This document shows, piece by piece, positions 21,656 to 30,911 of a DNA stretch of 64,000 nucleotides. Origin of the DNA: Planctomycetota bacterium (GTDB lineage: Bacteria > Planctomycetota > UBA1135 > UBA2386); assembly GCA_019636245.1 (NCBI GenBank), contig JAHBXX010000009.1:1-64000 (forward strand), read 5' to 3'. The translations under genes and the position numbers were made by a program. The number at the start of each line of letters is the position of its first letter. The stretch's first letter is position 1. The notes beneath the pieces are model-generated. The model saw only the letters and a program-made list of their open reading frames with translations, did not search any database and had not been told where the DNA came from.

Positions 21656-22423
21656 ATGGACCTGTCGCTGCTGCACGACCACACGACGGCGCTGTTCCTG
21701 CACGTGACGCGGGTCGGCGCCTTCCTGGCCGTGGCGCAGGTCTTCGGCCGCCAGGAGGACTCGCTGATCCTGCGGCTGGCGCTCGCGGTCTCGCTCGGCG
21801 CGGTGTTCTGGTGGGTCGGCGACCAGCGCATCGCGACGCCGCCGCACCTGCTGGCGCTCGGCGTGATGGCGCTGCGCGAGGGCGTCGTCGGCCTGGCGCT
21901 CGGCTTCGCGGTGTCGACGCTGACCTCGCTGCTGGTCGCCGCCGGCGAGGTCATCAGCCACGAGATGGGATTCTCGATGGCCCGCACGATGAACCCCGAG
22001 AACGGCGGCGACACGACCGTGGTCTCGCAGCTGCTGCAGGTGCTTGGCTTCCTGCTGATCCTGCACTTCGACCTGCACCACGAGGCGCTGCGCGTGCTGG
22101 AACAGACCTTCCGCGCCTGCCCGGTCGGCCAGCCGTTCGACTTCGCGCCGATCTGGGCTGGGCTGTCGACGCTGGTCGCCAACAGCGTGCAGATCGCGCT
22201 GCAGTACTCGCTGCCGGTGCTCGGCGTGATGTTCCTGCTGTCGGTGGGCATGGTGCTGCTCGGGCGCGCCGTGCCGGCGATCAACCTGATGGAGTTCGGC
22301 TTCGCGCTGCGCGTGCTGCTCGCGCTGCTGGCCGCGTCGGTGTTCCTCGTCGAAGGCGCGCCGTTCCTGATCCAGAGCTTCCGCGCCCTGCTCGACGGCG
22401 CCGCGGCGATGTTCCCGGTGTGA
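21656..22423 (+). CDS. fliR: Flagellar export gate protein FliR
   Basis: The 255-residue membrane protein has about six hydrophobic segments. It caps the FliP-FliQ complex as the single FliR subunit. Family features are the N-terminal FLHVTRVGAFLAVAQVFG, ALGFAVSTLTSLLVAAGEVI and the conserved late segment RAVPAINLMEFGFALRVLL. It is 3 nt upstream of flhB, indicating tight co-translation. Confidence 0.95.
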   Translation: MDLSLLHDHTTALFLHVTRVGAFLAVAQVFGRQEDSLILRLALAVSLGAVFWWVGDQRIATPPHLLALGVMALREGVVGLALGFAVSTLTSLLVAAGEVISHEMGFSMARTMNPENGGDTTVVSQLLQVLGFLLILHFDLHHEALRVLEQTFRACPVGQPFDFAPIWAGLSTLVANSVQIALQYSLPVLGVMFLLSVGMVLLGRAVPAINLMEFGFALRVLLALLAASVFLVEGAPFLIQSFRALLDGAAAMFPV

Positions 22424-22426
22424 GCC

Positions 22427-23503
22427 ATGGCCCTCTTCGGTGACGACCAGGGCCGGACCGAGCAGCCGACGCCGACGCGGCTCGCCGAGGTGCGCGACCG
22501 CGGCGATTCGCCGCTGTCGCGCGAACTGGTGCAGGGCGGCGTGCTGATGGTGGCGGCGCTGGCCTTCGAGTGGTTCGGCGGCTGGCTGCTCGACGCCCTG
22601 GCGCAGGTGATGCGCCATGGCCTCGACGTGCGCCTCGACGGCCGTTCGCTCGGCGGCGTCGACGGCGCCTGCCGCGAACTGCTGGGCGCCGCGTGGCGCG
22701 TCGCCGCCCCGTTCGCGACCCTGGCCGCGACGCTGGTCGCCGCGACGCTGGTGATCGGCTACGGCCAGATCGGCGTGCGGTGGTCGCGCGAAGCGCTGGG
22801 CTTCAAGCTCGAACGGCTGAACCCGTTCACCAACTGGAAGCGGGTGTTCAACGTGCAGGCCCTGGTCCGCACCGGCTTCGCGGTGCTGAAGCTGTCGATC
22901 GTCGTCGGCACGCTGTGGGCGATGCTCGGCGACCGCTGGCCCAGCCTGCTGCGCCTGCACGAACAGCCGCTGCCGCGCGCCGCCGGCGAGATCGCCGCGA
23001 TCGGCCTGTCGCTGCTGTTCTGGGTCGGCGCCGTGGTGTTCGCCATCTCGTTCGTCGACCTCGTCTGGCAGCGCTTCTCCTTCCGGCAGCGCAACATGAT
23101 GACCAGGCAGGAGGTCGAAGACGAACGGCGCCGCAGCGAGGGCGATCCCACCGTGCGGATGCGGCAGCGCCGCGCCCGCAACGAGCTGATGCGGCAACGC
23201 ATGATGGAGTCGGTGCCGAAGGCCGACGTCGTCGTCACCAACCCGACCCACTTCGCCGTCGCGCTGCGCTACGACCGCCGCCGCGACCCGGCGCCGACCG
23301 TCGTCGCCAAGGGCGCCGACGAGATCGCCCTGCGCATCCGCGAACTCGCGCGCCAGAACGGCGTGCCGCTGATGGAGGACCCGCCGCTGGCACGCGCCCT
23401 GTTCCGCGCCGTCAAGGTCGGCCAGACCATCCCCGAACGCTTCTACCAGGCGGTCGCGACCGTGCTGAGCCACGTCTACCGCCTGAAGGGCCGCACCGCC
23501 TGA
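22427..23503 (+). CDS. flhB: Flagellar export substrate-specificity switch FlhB
   Basis: FlhB controls the switch from rod/hook to filament export. The 358-residue protein begins with the FlhB signature (DDQGRTEQPTPTRLAEVRDRG; here KxxxA is changed to RLAEVRDRGD). It has four transmembrane segments to about residue 215. The cytoplasmic domain carries the autocleavage site N272-P-T-H followed by FAVALRY, and ends PLARALFRAVKVGQTIPERFY. All expected elements are intact. Confidence 0.97.
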   Translation: MALFGDDQGRTEQPTPTRLAEVRDRGDSPLSRELVQGGVLMVAALAFEWFGGWLLDALAQVMRHGLDVRLDGRSLGGVDGACRELLGAAWRVAAPFATLAATLVAATLVIGYGQIGVRWSREALGFKLERLNPFTNWKRVFNVQALVRTGFAVLKLSIVVGTLWAMLGDRWPSLLRLHEQPLPRAAGEIAAIGLSLLFWVGAVVFAISFVDLVWQRFSFRQRNMMTRQEVEDERRRSEGDPTVRMRQRRARNELMRQRMMESVPKADVVVTNPTHFAVALRYDRRRDPAPTVVAKGADEIALRIRELARQNGVPLMEDPPLARALFRAVKVGQTIPERFYQAVATVLSHVYRLKGRTA

Positions 23504-23520
23504 CGAGGATCTGAACCGCC

Positions 23521-25563
23521 ATGCCCGAGACGCACCGATCGACGACCCGCAACAGCCTGCTGGCGCTGTTCTTCCTCGGCATCCTGGCGGTGATGCTGAT
23601 CCCGCTGCCGGGCCTGGTGCTCGACGTGATGCTGTCGATCAACATCTCGCTCAGCCTGCTGATCATGATGGCGGTGATGAACGCCGGCCGGCCGGTGGAC
23701 TTCAGCACCTTCCCGACCGTGCTGCTGTTCACCGCGCTGTTCCGGCTGGCGCTGAACGTCGCCTCGACCCGCCTGATCCTGCTCGAGGGCGACGCCGGCG
23801 CGGTGATCCGCACCTTCGGCAACTTCGTCGTCGGCGGCAACCCGGTGGTCGGCGTGGTCGTGTTCCTGGTGCTGGTGGTGATCCAGTTCATCGTGATCAC
23901 CAAGGGCCAGAACCGCATCAGCGAGGTCACGGCGCGGTTCGCGCTCGACTCGATGCCCGGCAAGCAGATGTCGATCGACGCCGACCTCGGCGCCGGCCTG
24001 ATCAGCAACGAGGAGGCGACGCGACGCCGGCGCGCGCTGACCGCGGAGATGGAGTTCTACGGCGCGATGGACGGCGCCGGCAAGTTCGTGCGCGGCGACG
24101 CGATCGCCGGCCTGATCATCACCGCGATCAACATCGTCGGCGGGCTGACGATCGCGATGGTGCTCGGCACGATGGACTTCGGTCAGGCGATCGAGAAGTA
24201 CACGATCCTGACGATCGGCGACGGCCTGGTGGCGCAGATCCCGGGACTGCTCGTGTCGACCGCAGCCGGCATCCTGGTCACCAAGGGCGCCAGCGAGACC
24301 GGTCTCGGCCAGGAGATCGGCGACCAGATGTTCGGCAGCGGCCGCGCGGTGCGGCTGGTCGCGCTGGTGCTGCTCGGCCTGTCGCTATTGCCGGGCATGC
24401 CGACGCTGTTGATGGGCGGCATCGCCGCGGTGCTGTTCACGTTCTCGTCGCACGCCGAACGCGCGAGCAGCCAACGGCAGCAGGAACAGGCGGCCGCGGC
24501 CGCGCCGGCCGAACCGGCCGACGGACCGCCCGTCGAGGAACTGCTGACCGTCGACCGCCTCGGCATCGAGATCGGCTACCGGCTGATCGGCCTGGTCGAG
24601 CCGGGCCGGCACGGCGGCCTGCTCGACCACATCCGCTCGCTGCGCCGCCAGTTCGCCCAGAACATGGGCCTCGTCGTGCCGCCGATCCGCGTGCGCGACA
24701 ACGTGCAGCTCGATCCGAACGCCTACCGCATCCTGCTGGCCGGCCAGGAGGTCGCGCGCGGCAGCCTGCGGGCCGGCCACTACCTGGCGATGGACCCGAG
24801 CGGCACCGCGCAGCCGATCCCCGGCATCGAGACCGTCGAGCCCGCGTTCGGCCTGCCGGCGCGCTGGATCGCCGAGGCCGACAAGGACCGCGCCGAGCTG
24901 TTCGGCTACACGGTGATCGACGCCGCCTCGGTGCTGATCACGCACGTCACCGAAGTGCTGAAGAAGGTCGCCGGCGAGCTGCTGTCGCGCGACGACGTCA
25001 AGGCGTTGATCGACAACCTGAAGAAGACCACGCCGGCGGTCGTCGAGGAGCTGATCCCACAGCAGCTGCCGCTCGGCCAGGTGCAGCGCATCCTCGCCAG
25101 CCTGCTGCGGGAGGGGGTGCCGATCCGCAACCTGCAGACGATCCTCGAGGCGCTGGCCGACGCCTGCCTCGAGACCAAGGACCCGCGCCAGCTGACCGAG
25201 CACGTGCGCGCGCGCCTGGCCCGCACGATCGTCGAGCCGCACCTCGACGCCGCCGGCACGCTGCACGCCGCGTTCCTCGACCCCGACCTGGAACGCAACC
25301 TCGCCGAGGCGCTGGCCGGCAACGACGGCGTCGCCAACCTGCCCGCGGGCTTCCTCGGCCGCTTCGTCGACCGCACCGCGGAGGCGCTGTCGGCGATGGC
25401 GCGCGACGGCCGCGACCCGGTGCTGGTGACGCGCGCCAACCTGCGCCCCTTCCTCGCCGAGGCCATCGCCGGCGTGATCCCGAACGCCGCGGTGCTGAGC
25501 TACCAGGAGACCTCGCCGGCGAAGAAGGTCGAGACCACCCAGCGCATCGCCGTCGCCGGCTGA
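23521..25563 (+). CDS. flhA: Flagellar export protein FlhA
   Basis: FlhA is the largest export gate subunit; its cytoplasmic nonameric ring receives chaperone-substrate complexes. The 680-residue protein has eight hydrophobic segments in the first 310 residues. FHIPEP-type blocks include FTALFRLALNVASTRLIL, ITKGQNRISEVTARFALDSM and PGKQMSIDADL. The cytoplasmic domain has RDNVQLDPNAYRILLAG, then YTVIDAASVLITHVTEVL and the ring-forming segments. Length and motifs are standard. It is 17 nt after flhB and 22 nt before flhF. Confidence 0.97.
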   Translation: MPETHRSTTRNSLLALFFLGILAVMLIPLPGLVLDVMLSINISLSLLIMMAVMNAGRPVDFSTFPTVLLFTALFRLALNVASTRLILLEGDAGAVIRTFGNFVVGGNPVVGVVVFLVLVVIQFIVITKGQNRISEVTARFALDSMPGKQMSIDADLGAGLISNEEATRRRRALTAEMEFYGAMDGAGKFVRGDAIAGLIITAINIVGGLTIAMVLGTMDFGQAIEKYTILTIGDGLVAQIPGLLVSTAAGILVTKGASETGLGQEIGDQMFGSGRAVRLVALVLLGLSLLPGMPTLLMGGIAAVLFTFSSHAERASSQRQQEQAAAAAPAEPADGPPVEELLTVDRLGIEIGYRLIGLVEPGRHGGLLDHIRSLRRQFAQNMGLVVPPIRVRDNVQLDPNAYRILLAGQEVARGSLRAGHYLAMDPSGTAQPIPGIETVEPAFGLPARWIAEADKDRAELFGYTVIDAASVLITHVTEVLKKVAGELLSRDDVKALIDNLKKTTPAVVEELIPQQLPLGQVQRILASLLREGVPIRNLQTILEALADACLETKDPRQLTEHVRARLARTIVEPHLDAAGTLHAAFLDPDLERNLAEALAGNDGVANLPAGFLGRFVDRTAEALSAMARDGRDPVLVTRANLRPFLAEAIAGVIPNAAVLSYQETSPAKKVETTQRIAVAG

Positions 25564-27441
<1,878 letters not shown>

Positions 27442-27455
27442 GCGCCGGCGAGGCC

Positions 27456-27479
27456 GCCGGGGCGCGGCCCGCGCCCGGC
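27456..27479 (+). terminator. GC-rich hairpin ending the export operon
   Basis: GCCGGGGCGCG pairs with CGCGCCCGGC (10 bp with one bulged G) around a CC loop, 14 nt after the flhG stop. There is no T tract. A new promoter-like motif follows at 27591. Confidence 0.5.
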
Positions 27480-27590
27480 AGGCCCCGCCCGTGTCGCATT
27501 CTGCGTCAGGGCACCCCCCCAACGCGCCCCTCCGCCCCGTCGGCGACACGCCGATGTGCGTTGCCACTGGCACCTTGGCGTCGTTCGCCC

Positions 27591-27618
27591 TCAACCTCGG
27601 ACGCACCGCCAGCCGATG
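27591..27618 (+). promoter_or_regulatory. Putative sigma-28-type promoter of the second fliA operon
   Basis: TCAA (27591-27594), 18 nt, then CCGATG (27613-27618). The predicted transcription start near 27625 leaves a 13-nt leader that still contains AGGA before ATG 27638. If functional, the fliA gene in this operon activates its own transcription. Confidence 0.45.
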
Positions 27619-27637
27619 AGCCAGCCCGGCAGGATCC

Positions 27638-27901
27638 ATGAAGTCGGGGAAAGGCAGCCACGAACTGACGCGCCTCGCGACCGCCTACCTCACGAGCATC
27701 GCCTTCGCGCTGTCGTTCGTGATCGCGTCGCTGGCGGGCGTCGACGGACCGACGGCGCTGTGGCGCAGCGTCGTCGCCGGCGCCGCGGCGTTCGGCCTGG
27801 GGCACCTGCTGGCCGGTCCGGTCGTCGATGCCGTACTGACCGCGATGGCGCGCGACGAGGCCAGACGCGCCGCCGAGGCCGCCCGGGAGGACGAGCCATG
27901 A
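27638..27901 (+). CDS. Small membrane protein encoded before fliA
   Basis: The 87-residue protein has two hydrophobic helices (about 13-33, LTSIAFALSFVIASLAG, and about 43-67, VVAGAAAFGLGHLLAGPVVDAVL) and a charged tail (ARRAAEAAREDEP). The family is not recognised. Its stop overlaps the fliA start (ATGA), so the two are translationally coupled. It could anchor or sequester the sigma factor, but that is only a positional guess. Confidence 0.75.
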   Translation: MKSGKGSHELTRLATAYLTSIAFALSFVIASLAGVDGPTALWRSVVAGAAAFGLGHLLAGPVVDAVLTAMARDEARRAAEAAREDEP

Positions 27902-28629
27902 GAGGGGCCGCCACCGCCCGCCGTTCGACGGCCGAACGCGACCGCCTGGTCGAGCAGTTCCTGCCGCTGGTGCGCTACGTCGTCGCCCGCCTGCCGGTGA
28001 CGATGCCGGCCTCGCTCGACCGCGACGACTTCTACTCGGTGGGCGTCATGGGCCTGATGCACGCCGCGGCGACCTTCGATCCGGCGCGCGGCGCGTCGTT
28101 CAAGACCTTCGCCTACACGGCGATCCGCGGCGCGATCCTCGACGAGCTGCGCAAGCACGACCCGGTGCCGCGCAACCGGCGCGACCGCCTGCGGCGCATG
28201 GAGCGCACCAGCGCCGCGCTGCACGCCGAACTCGACCGCGAGCCGACGCTGGCCGAGCTGGCCGCGGCGATGCAGTGCACCGAGGCCGAACTCGACCTCG
28301 ACCTGCAGGCCTTGCACACCAGCCGCACGCTGTCGCTCGACGAGCCGCACGGCGGCGGCGACGAACGCGCCGCACTGGCCGAACGGATCGCCGACGCCGA
28401 CGCCGTCGACCCCGGCGGTCTCGCCGACCAGCGCGAAACCGTCGAACGACTGACGAAGGCCATCGCCTGCCTGCCGGAGACGGACCGTCACGTCGTCGTG
28501 CTCTACTACCACGAGCAGCTCTACCTGAAGGAGATCGGCGAGATCCTCGGGGTGACCGAGTCGCGCGTGAGCCAGATCCTGACCCGCGCGACCGAGCGCC
28601 TGCGCCTCAAGCTCAAGCCAGCGGAGTGA
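27898..28629 (+). CDS. fliA: Flagellar sigma-28 factor FliA, second paralogue
   Basis: The 243-residue FliA-type sigma factor has region 2 (LVEQFLPLVRYVVARLP; DDFYSVGVMGLMHAAATFD; FAYTAIRGAILDELR), region 3 (EPTLAELAAAMQCTEAEL) and region 4 (LPETDRHVVVLYYHEQLYLKEIGEIL split, then TESRVSQIL). It has the standard FliA length, unlike the longer paralogue at 17025. GGGAGG precedes the ATG at 27898. It is the second gene of an operon running to 30271, with overlapping or nearly overlapping genes and a sigma-28-like promoter upstream. Confidence 0.95.
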   Translation: MRGAATARRSTAERDRLVEQFLPLVRYVVARLPVTMPASLDRDDFYSVGVMGLMHAAATFDPARGASFKTFAYTAIRGAILDELRKHDPVPRNRRDRLRRMERTSAALHAELDREPTLAELAAAMQCTEAELDLDLQALHTSRTLSLDEPHGGGDERAALAERIADADAVDPGGLADQRETVERLTKAIACLPETDRHVVVLYYHEQLYLKEIGEILGVTESRVSQILTRATERLRLKLKPAE

Positions 28630-28632
28630 CCC

Positions 28633-28872
28633 ATGGAGAACCTCCCTGCCCTGTCCGGCATCGTCCCCGCGCGCCAGGTGCACGACCGCCAGGCCGGCAG
28701 CCGCCGGCAGGCGGACCTGTTCCGGCGCGCGCTGCAGCAGGAAGCCGGCGACGGCCAGGCCGCCGACCCCGGCCGGGCGGAGCCGCCGGTGCGACCGGGC
28801 CTTCAGCGCGGCGGCGCCAACGGCCGAAAGGACGCCGGGGCGGCCGCCCGGCACGTCGACGTGCTGGCCTGA
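28633..28872 (+). CDS. Small basic protein of unknown function after fliA
   Basis: The 79-residue hydrophilic protein (MENLPALSGIVPARQVHDRQ and on) is rich in Arg, Gln and Ala and has a central helical segment (SRRQADLFRRALQQEA). It starts 3 nt after the fliA stop with GCGGAG as Shine-Dalgarno. The position next to a sigma-28 gene suggests an anti-sigma or export-regulated role like FlgM, but no FlgM motif is visible. It is probably disordered in its second half. Confidence 0.6.
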   Translation: MENLPALSGIVPARQVHDRQAGSRRQADLFRRALQQEAGDGQAADPGRAEPPVRPGLQRGGANGRKDAGAAARHVDVLA

Positions 28873-28887
28873 CCCCCACCGCGAATC

Positions 28888-29118
28888 ATGAACGACCTGC
28901 AAGCCAAGCCCGGCGTCCTGCGCCGCGACCACGTGCGGCTCGTGCGGCAGCCGGCGCAGATCGACTGCGGCGTCGACGCGACCGGCCGCCCGAACGGCAC
29001 CCTGGCCGTGGTGCCGTTGCTCGACGGCGATCGGGTCGCAGGCTTCGAGATCCGTTGCGGCTGCGGCGCCGCCGCGGTCGTCGAGTGCGTCTACGCGAAC
29101 GAGGAGCAAGAGCCATGA
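28888..29118 (+). CDS. Small protein with C-terminal CGCG motif
   Basis: The 76-residue protein has VLRRDHVRLVRQ near the start and a C-terminal beta hairpin FEIRCGCGAAAVVECVYAN whose cysteines could bind metal. The family is not recognised. It is in the fliA operon, 15 nt after the previous gene, and its TGA overlaps the next ATG. The compact size and conserved-looking cysteines suggest a structured accessory protein of motility. Confidence 0.65.
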   Translation: MNDLQAKPGVLRRDHVRLVRQPAQIDCGVDATGRPNGTLAVVPLLDGDRVAGFEIRCGCGAAAVVECVYANEEQEP

Positions 29119-29639
29119 GTTGCCGCACCTGGTCCGTCACGGCGGTCGCCCTGGCGCTGGCCCTGGCGACCGGCGGCTGCCAATCGGCGGCCGAGCTGAT
29201 CTTCGAGCCGAAGGCCACCGATCCGCTCGATGGCTACGCCGGCAGCCTCGCCCAGGCCGGCATCAACACCGAGCTGGACTGGGGACCGAAGCAGAGCCTC
29301 CTGCTCAGCGAGTACAAGACGCTGAAGGAGACCCACGCGCGGCTGCAGAAGCGGCTCGACGAGGTGCTGGCCGAGAACCAGAACCTGAAGCACCAGGTCG
29401 CCAACGAGGGTTCGGCGCTGCAGCAGGAGAAGGGTCTGCGCGCCCAGGCCGAGGCGGAGACCGAGCTGCTGCGGCAGCGACGGCGCGAGCTCGAGGCGCG
29501 CGTGCTGAGCCTGTCGATCGAGAAGGCGAAGCTCGAACAACTGAACCTGCTGGCCAAGATCGACGGCCTGCGGCGATCGCTCGAACCGGGAGAGGCGGGC
29601 ACGGCCGAGGCGGCCGCGCCACTGCCTGGCAACCGATGA
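29115..29639 (+). CDS. Coiled-coil lipoprotein
   Basis: The 174-residue protein has a lipoprotein signal (VALALALATGGC, lipobox Cys at about 22). A long heptad-rich coiled coil follows from about 55 to 155 (KTLKETHARLQKRLDEVLAE; LLRQRRRELEARVLSLSIEK). It is anchored in a membrane facing the periplasm. The gene overlaps both neighbours by 4 nt (ATGA). Being encoded in a flagellar sigma operon next to another lipoprotein, it may form part of an envelope ring or spacer around the flagellum; this is inferred only. Confidence 0.75.
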   Translation: MSCRTWSVTAVALALALATGGCQSAAELIFEPKATDPLDGYAGSLAQAGINTELDWGPKQSLLLSEYKTLKETHARLQKRLDEVLAENQNLKHQVANEGSALQQEKGLRAQAEAETELLRQRRRELEARVLSLSIEKAKLEQLNLLAKIDGLRRSLEPGEAGTAEAAAPLPGNR

Positions 29640-30271
29640 CGCGTCGCTTCGCCATCGCCGTCGCGCTCGCCACGCTGCTCGGCGCCGCCGCGTGCAGCAT
29701 CGAGCGGCCGCTCACGCAGAAGCCGATCAACAGCTACCTGGCGGAGCCGTTCGACCTCGCCAACGTGCGGCGCATCATGGTGCTGCCGTTCGCCCACGAG
29801 GCCGGCGTGCAGGCCGACTGCGAACAGGTCCGCGACAGCTTCGTCACCGCGCTGCAGAAGCTGCGCCGGTTCGAGGTCGTGCCGCTGCCGGCCAGCGCAC
29901 GCGAGAACGAGGAGCTGCACGCCTCCCTGCACCGCGGCCGCCTGTCGACCGTGGCGCTGGTGCGGCTGTGCGAACGCTACGCGCTCGACGGCGTGCTGCT
30001 CGGCACCGTGACCGCGTGGCGCGCCTACACCCCGCCGCACCTCGGCCTGCGCACCCAGCTCGTGTCGGTGCACTCGGGCGCGACGGTGTGGGCGGTCGAC
30101 GCGATGTACGACTCGGCGGATCGCACCACGATCAGCGACCTGCGCCTGTTCGCCAGCCGTTCGTTGAACGACGACGGCTCGCTGCACGGCTGGGAGCTGC
30201 ACCTGCTGTCGCCGGCGAAGTTCACCAACTACGTCGCCCACCGCTTCGTCGGCACCTGGGTCGAAGGCTGA
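29636..30271 (+). CDS. Lipoprotein with TolB/CsgG-like N-terminal region
   Basis: The 211-residue lipoprotein (ATLLGAAACS lipobox) has FDLANVRRIMVLPFAHEAG followed by FVTALQKLRRFEVV and ALVRLCERYALDGVLLGTVT. This is the beta-alpha arrangement seen in TolB-N, CsgG and FlgO-type proteins (VAVLPF ... f..aL...grf.VV ... GAdavlxGxVt). FlgO/FlgP/FlgT proteins build outer-membrane flagellar rings in Vibrio, so a similar role is attractive here. It is the last gene of the fliA operon and overlaps the coiled-coil lipoprotein gene by 4 nt. Confidence 0.75.
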   Translation: MTRRFAIAVALATLLGAAACSIERPLTQKPINSYLAEPFDLANVRRIMVLPFAHEAGVQADCEQVRDSFVTALQKLRRFEVVPLPASARENEELHASLHRGRLSTVALVRLCERYALDGVLLGTVTAWRAYTPPHLGLRTQLVSVHSGATVWAVDAMYDSADRTTISDLRLFASRSLNDDGSLHGWELHLLSPAKFTNYVAHRFVGTWVEG

Positions 30272-30365
30272 GGCGCCGGCGGCGACCCGAGCCGTTCCCT
30301 CGCCTCCCGGCGACGGAAACCGCAACTGGCCGAATCCGCGGTCGCGCCAGCGGGGATCATGCGGG

Positions 30366-30911
30366 GTGGCCGTGCACGAACTCGAACCCCGCCCTGCGAT
30401 CACCCCGCCTGCCGACCCGGTCGAAGCCCTGGTGCGGCGGCATCAGCGGGGACTCTGGCGCTACCTGCGGCAGCTCGGTGCCGCGGCCGACGTCGCCGAG
30501 GACCTGCTGCAGGAGACCTTCCTGGTCGCGCTGCGCAAGCGGCTCGAGGATCGGGGCGCAACCGCGGTGGGCGCGTTCCTCCGCCGGACGGCCAGACACC
30601 TGCACCTCCGCCGCTGCCGTGCCGAGGGCCGCCGCGAGCAGCGGCTCGCCGAACTCGCCGACCGCGCATGGCAGGCCGAGTGCTGCGGTGACGACGGCGA
30701 GGCGTGGCTGCGGGCGCTGGCAGCCTGCGTCGGCAAGCTCGACGAGCGGTCGCGACGAGCCGTGGAACGCTGGTACGGACCCGAGGGCGACGACCGCGGG
30801 CACCTCGCCGCCGAACTCGGCCTGCGACCCAACGGCCTGAAGACCCTGCTGCAGCGCGCCCGTGCCACGCTGCGGCAGTGCCTCACGCGCAGCTTCGGAG
30901 ACGGATCATGA
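30366..30911 (+). CDS. ECF-type RNA polymerase sigma factor
   Basis: The 181-residue sigma-70 family protein has region 2 (VRRHQRGLWRYLRQLGAAADVAEDLLQETFL; the DLLQETF helix is diagnostic) and region 4 (LDERSRRAVERWYGPEGDDRGHLAAELGLRPNGLKTLLQRARATL split into turn-helix parts). GTG 30366 is taken as the start. Its stop overlaps the next gene by 4 nt. That gene encodes a membrane protein with an anti-sigma-like N-terminus, so the two probably form a signalling pair. Confidence 0.88.
   Translation: MAVHELEPRPAITPPADPVEALVRRHQRGLWRYLRQLGAAADVAEDLLQETFLVALRKRLEDRGATAVGAFLRRTARHLHLRRCRAEGRREQRLAELADRAWQAECCGDDGEAWLRALAACVGKLDERSRRAVERWYGPEGDDRGHLAAELGLRPNGLKTLLQRARATLRQCLTRSFGDGS

Noticed and set aside
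19847..23473. Very long open frame on the minus strand opposite fliO-flhB, and similar ones opposite fliD, birA and the kinase
   Set aside because: Antisense frames stay open at this G+C content; products are rich in Arg, Ala, His and Gln without motifs, while the opposite strands encode recognised proteins.
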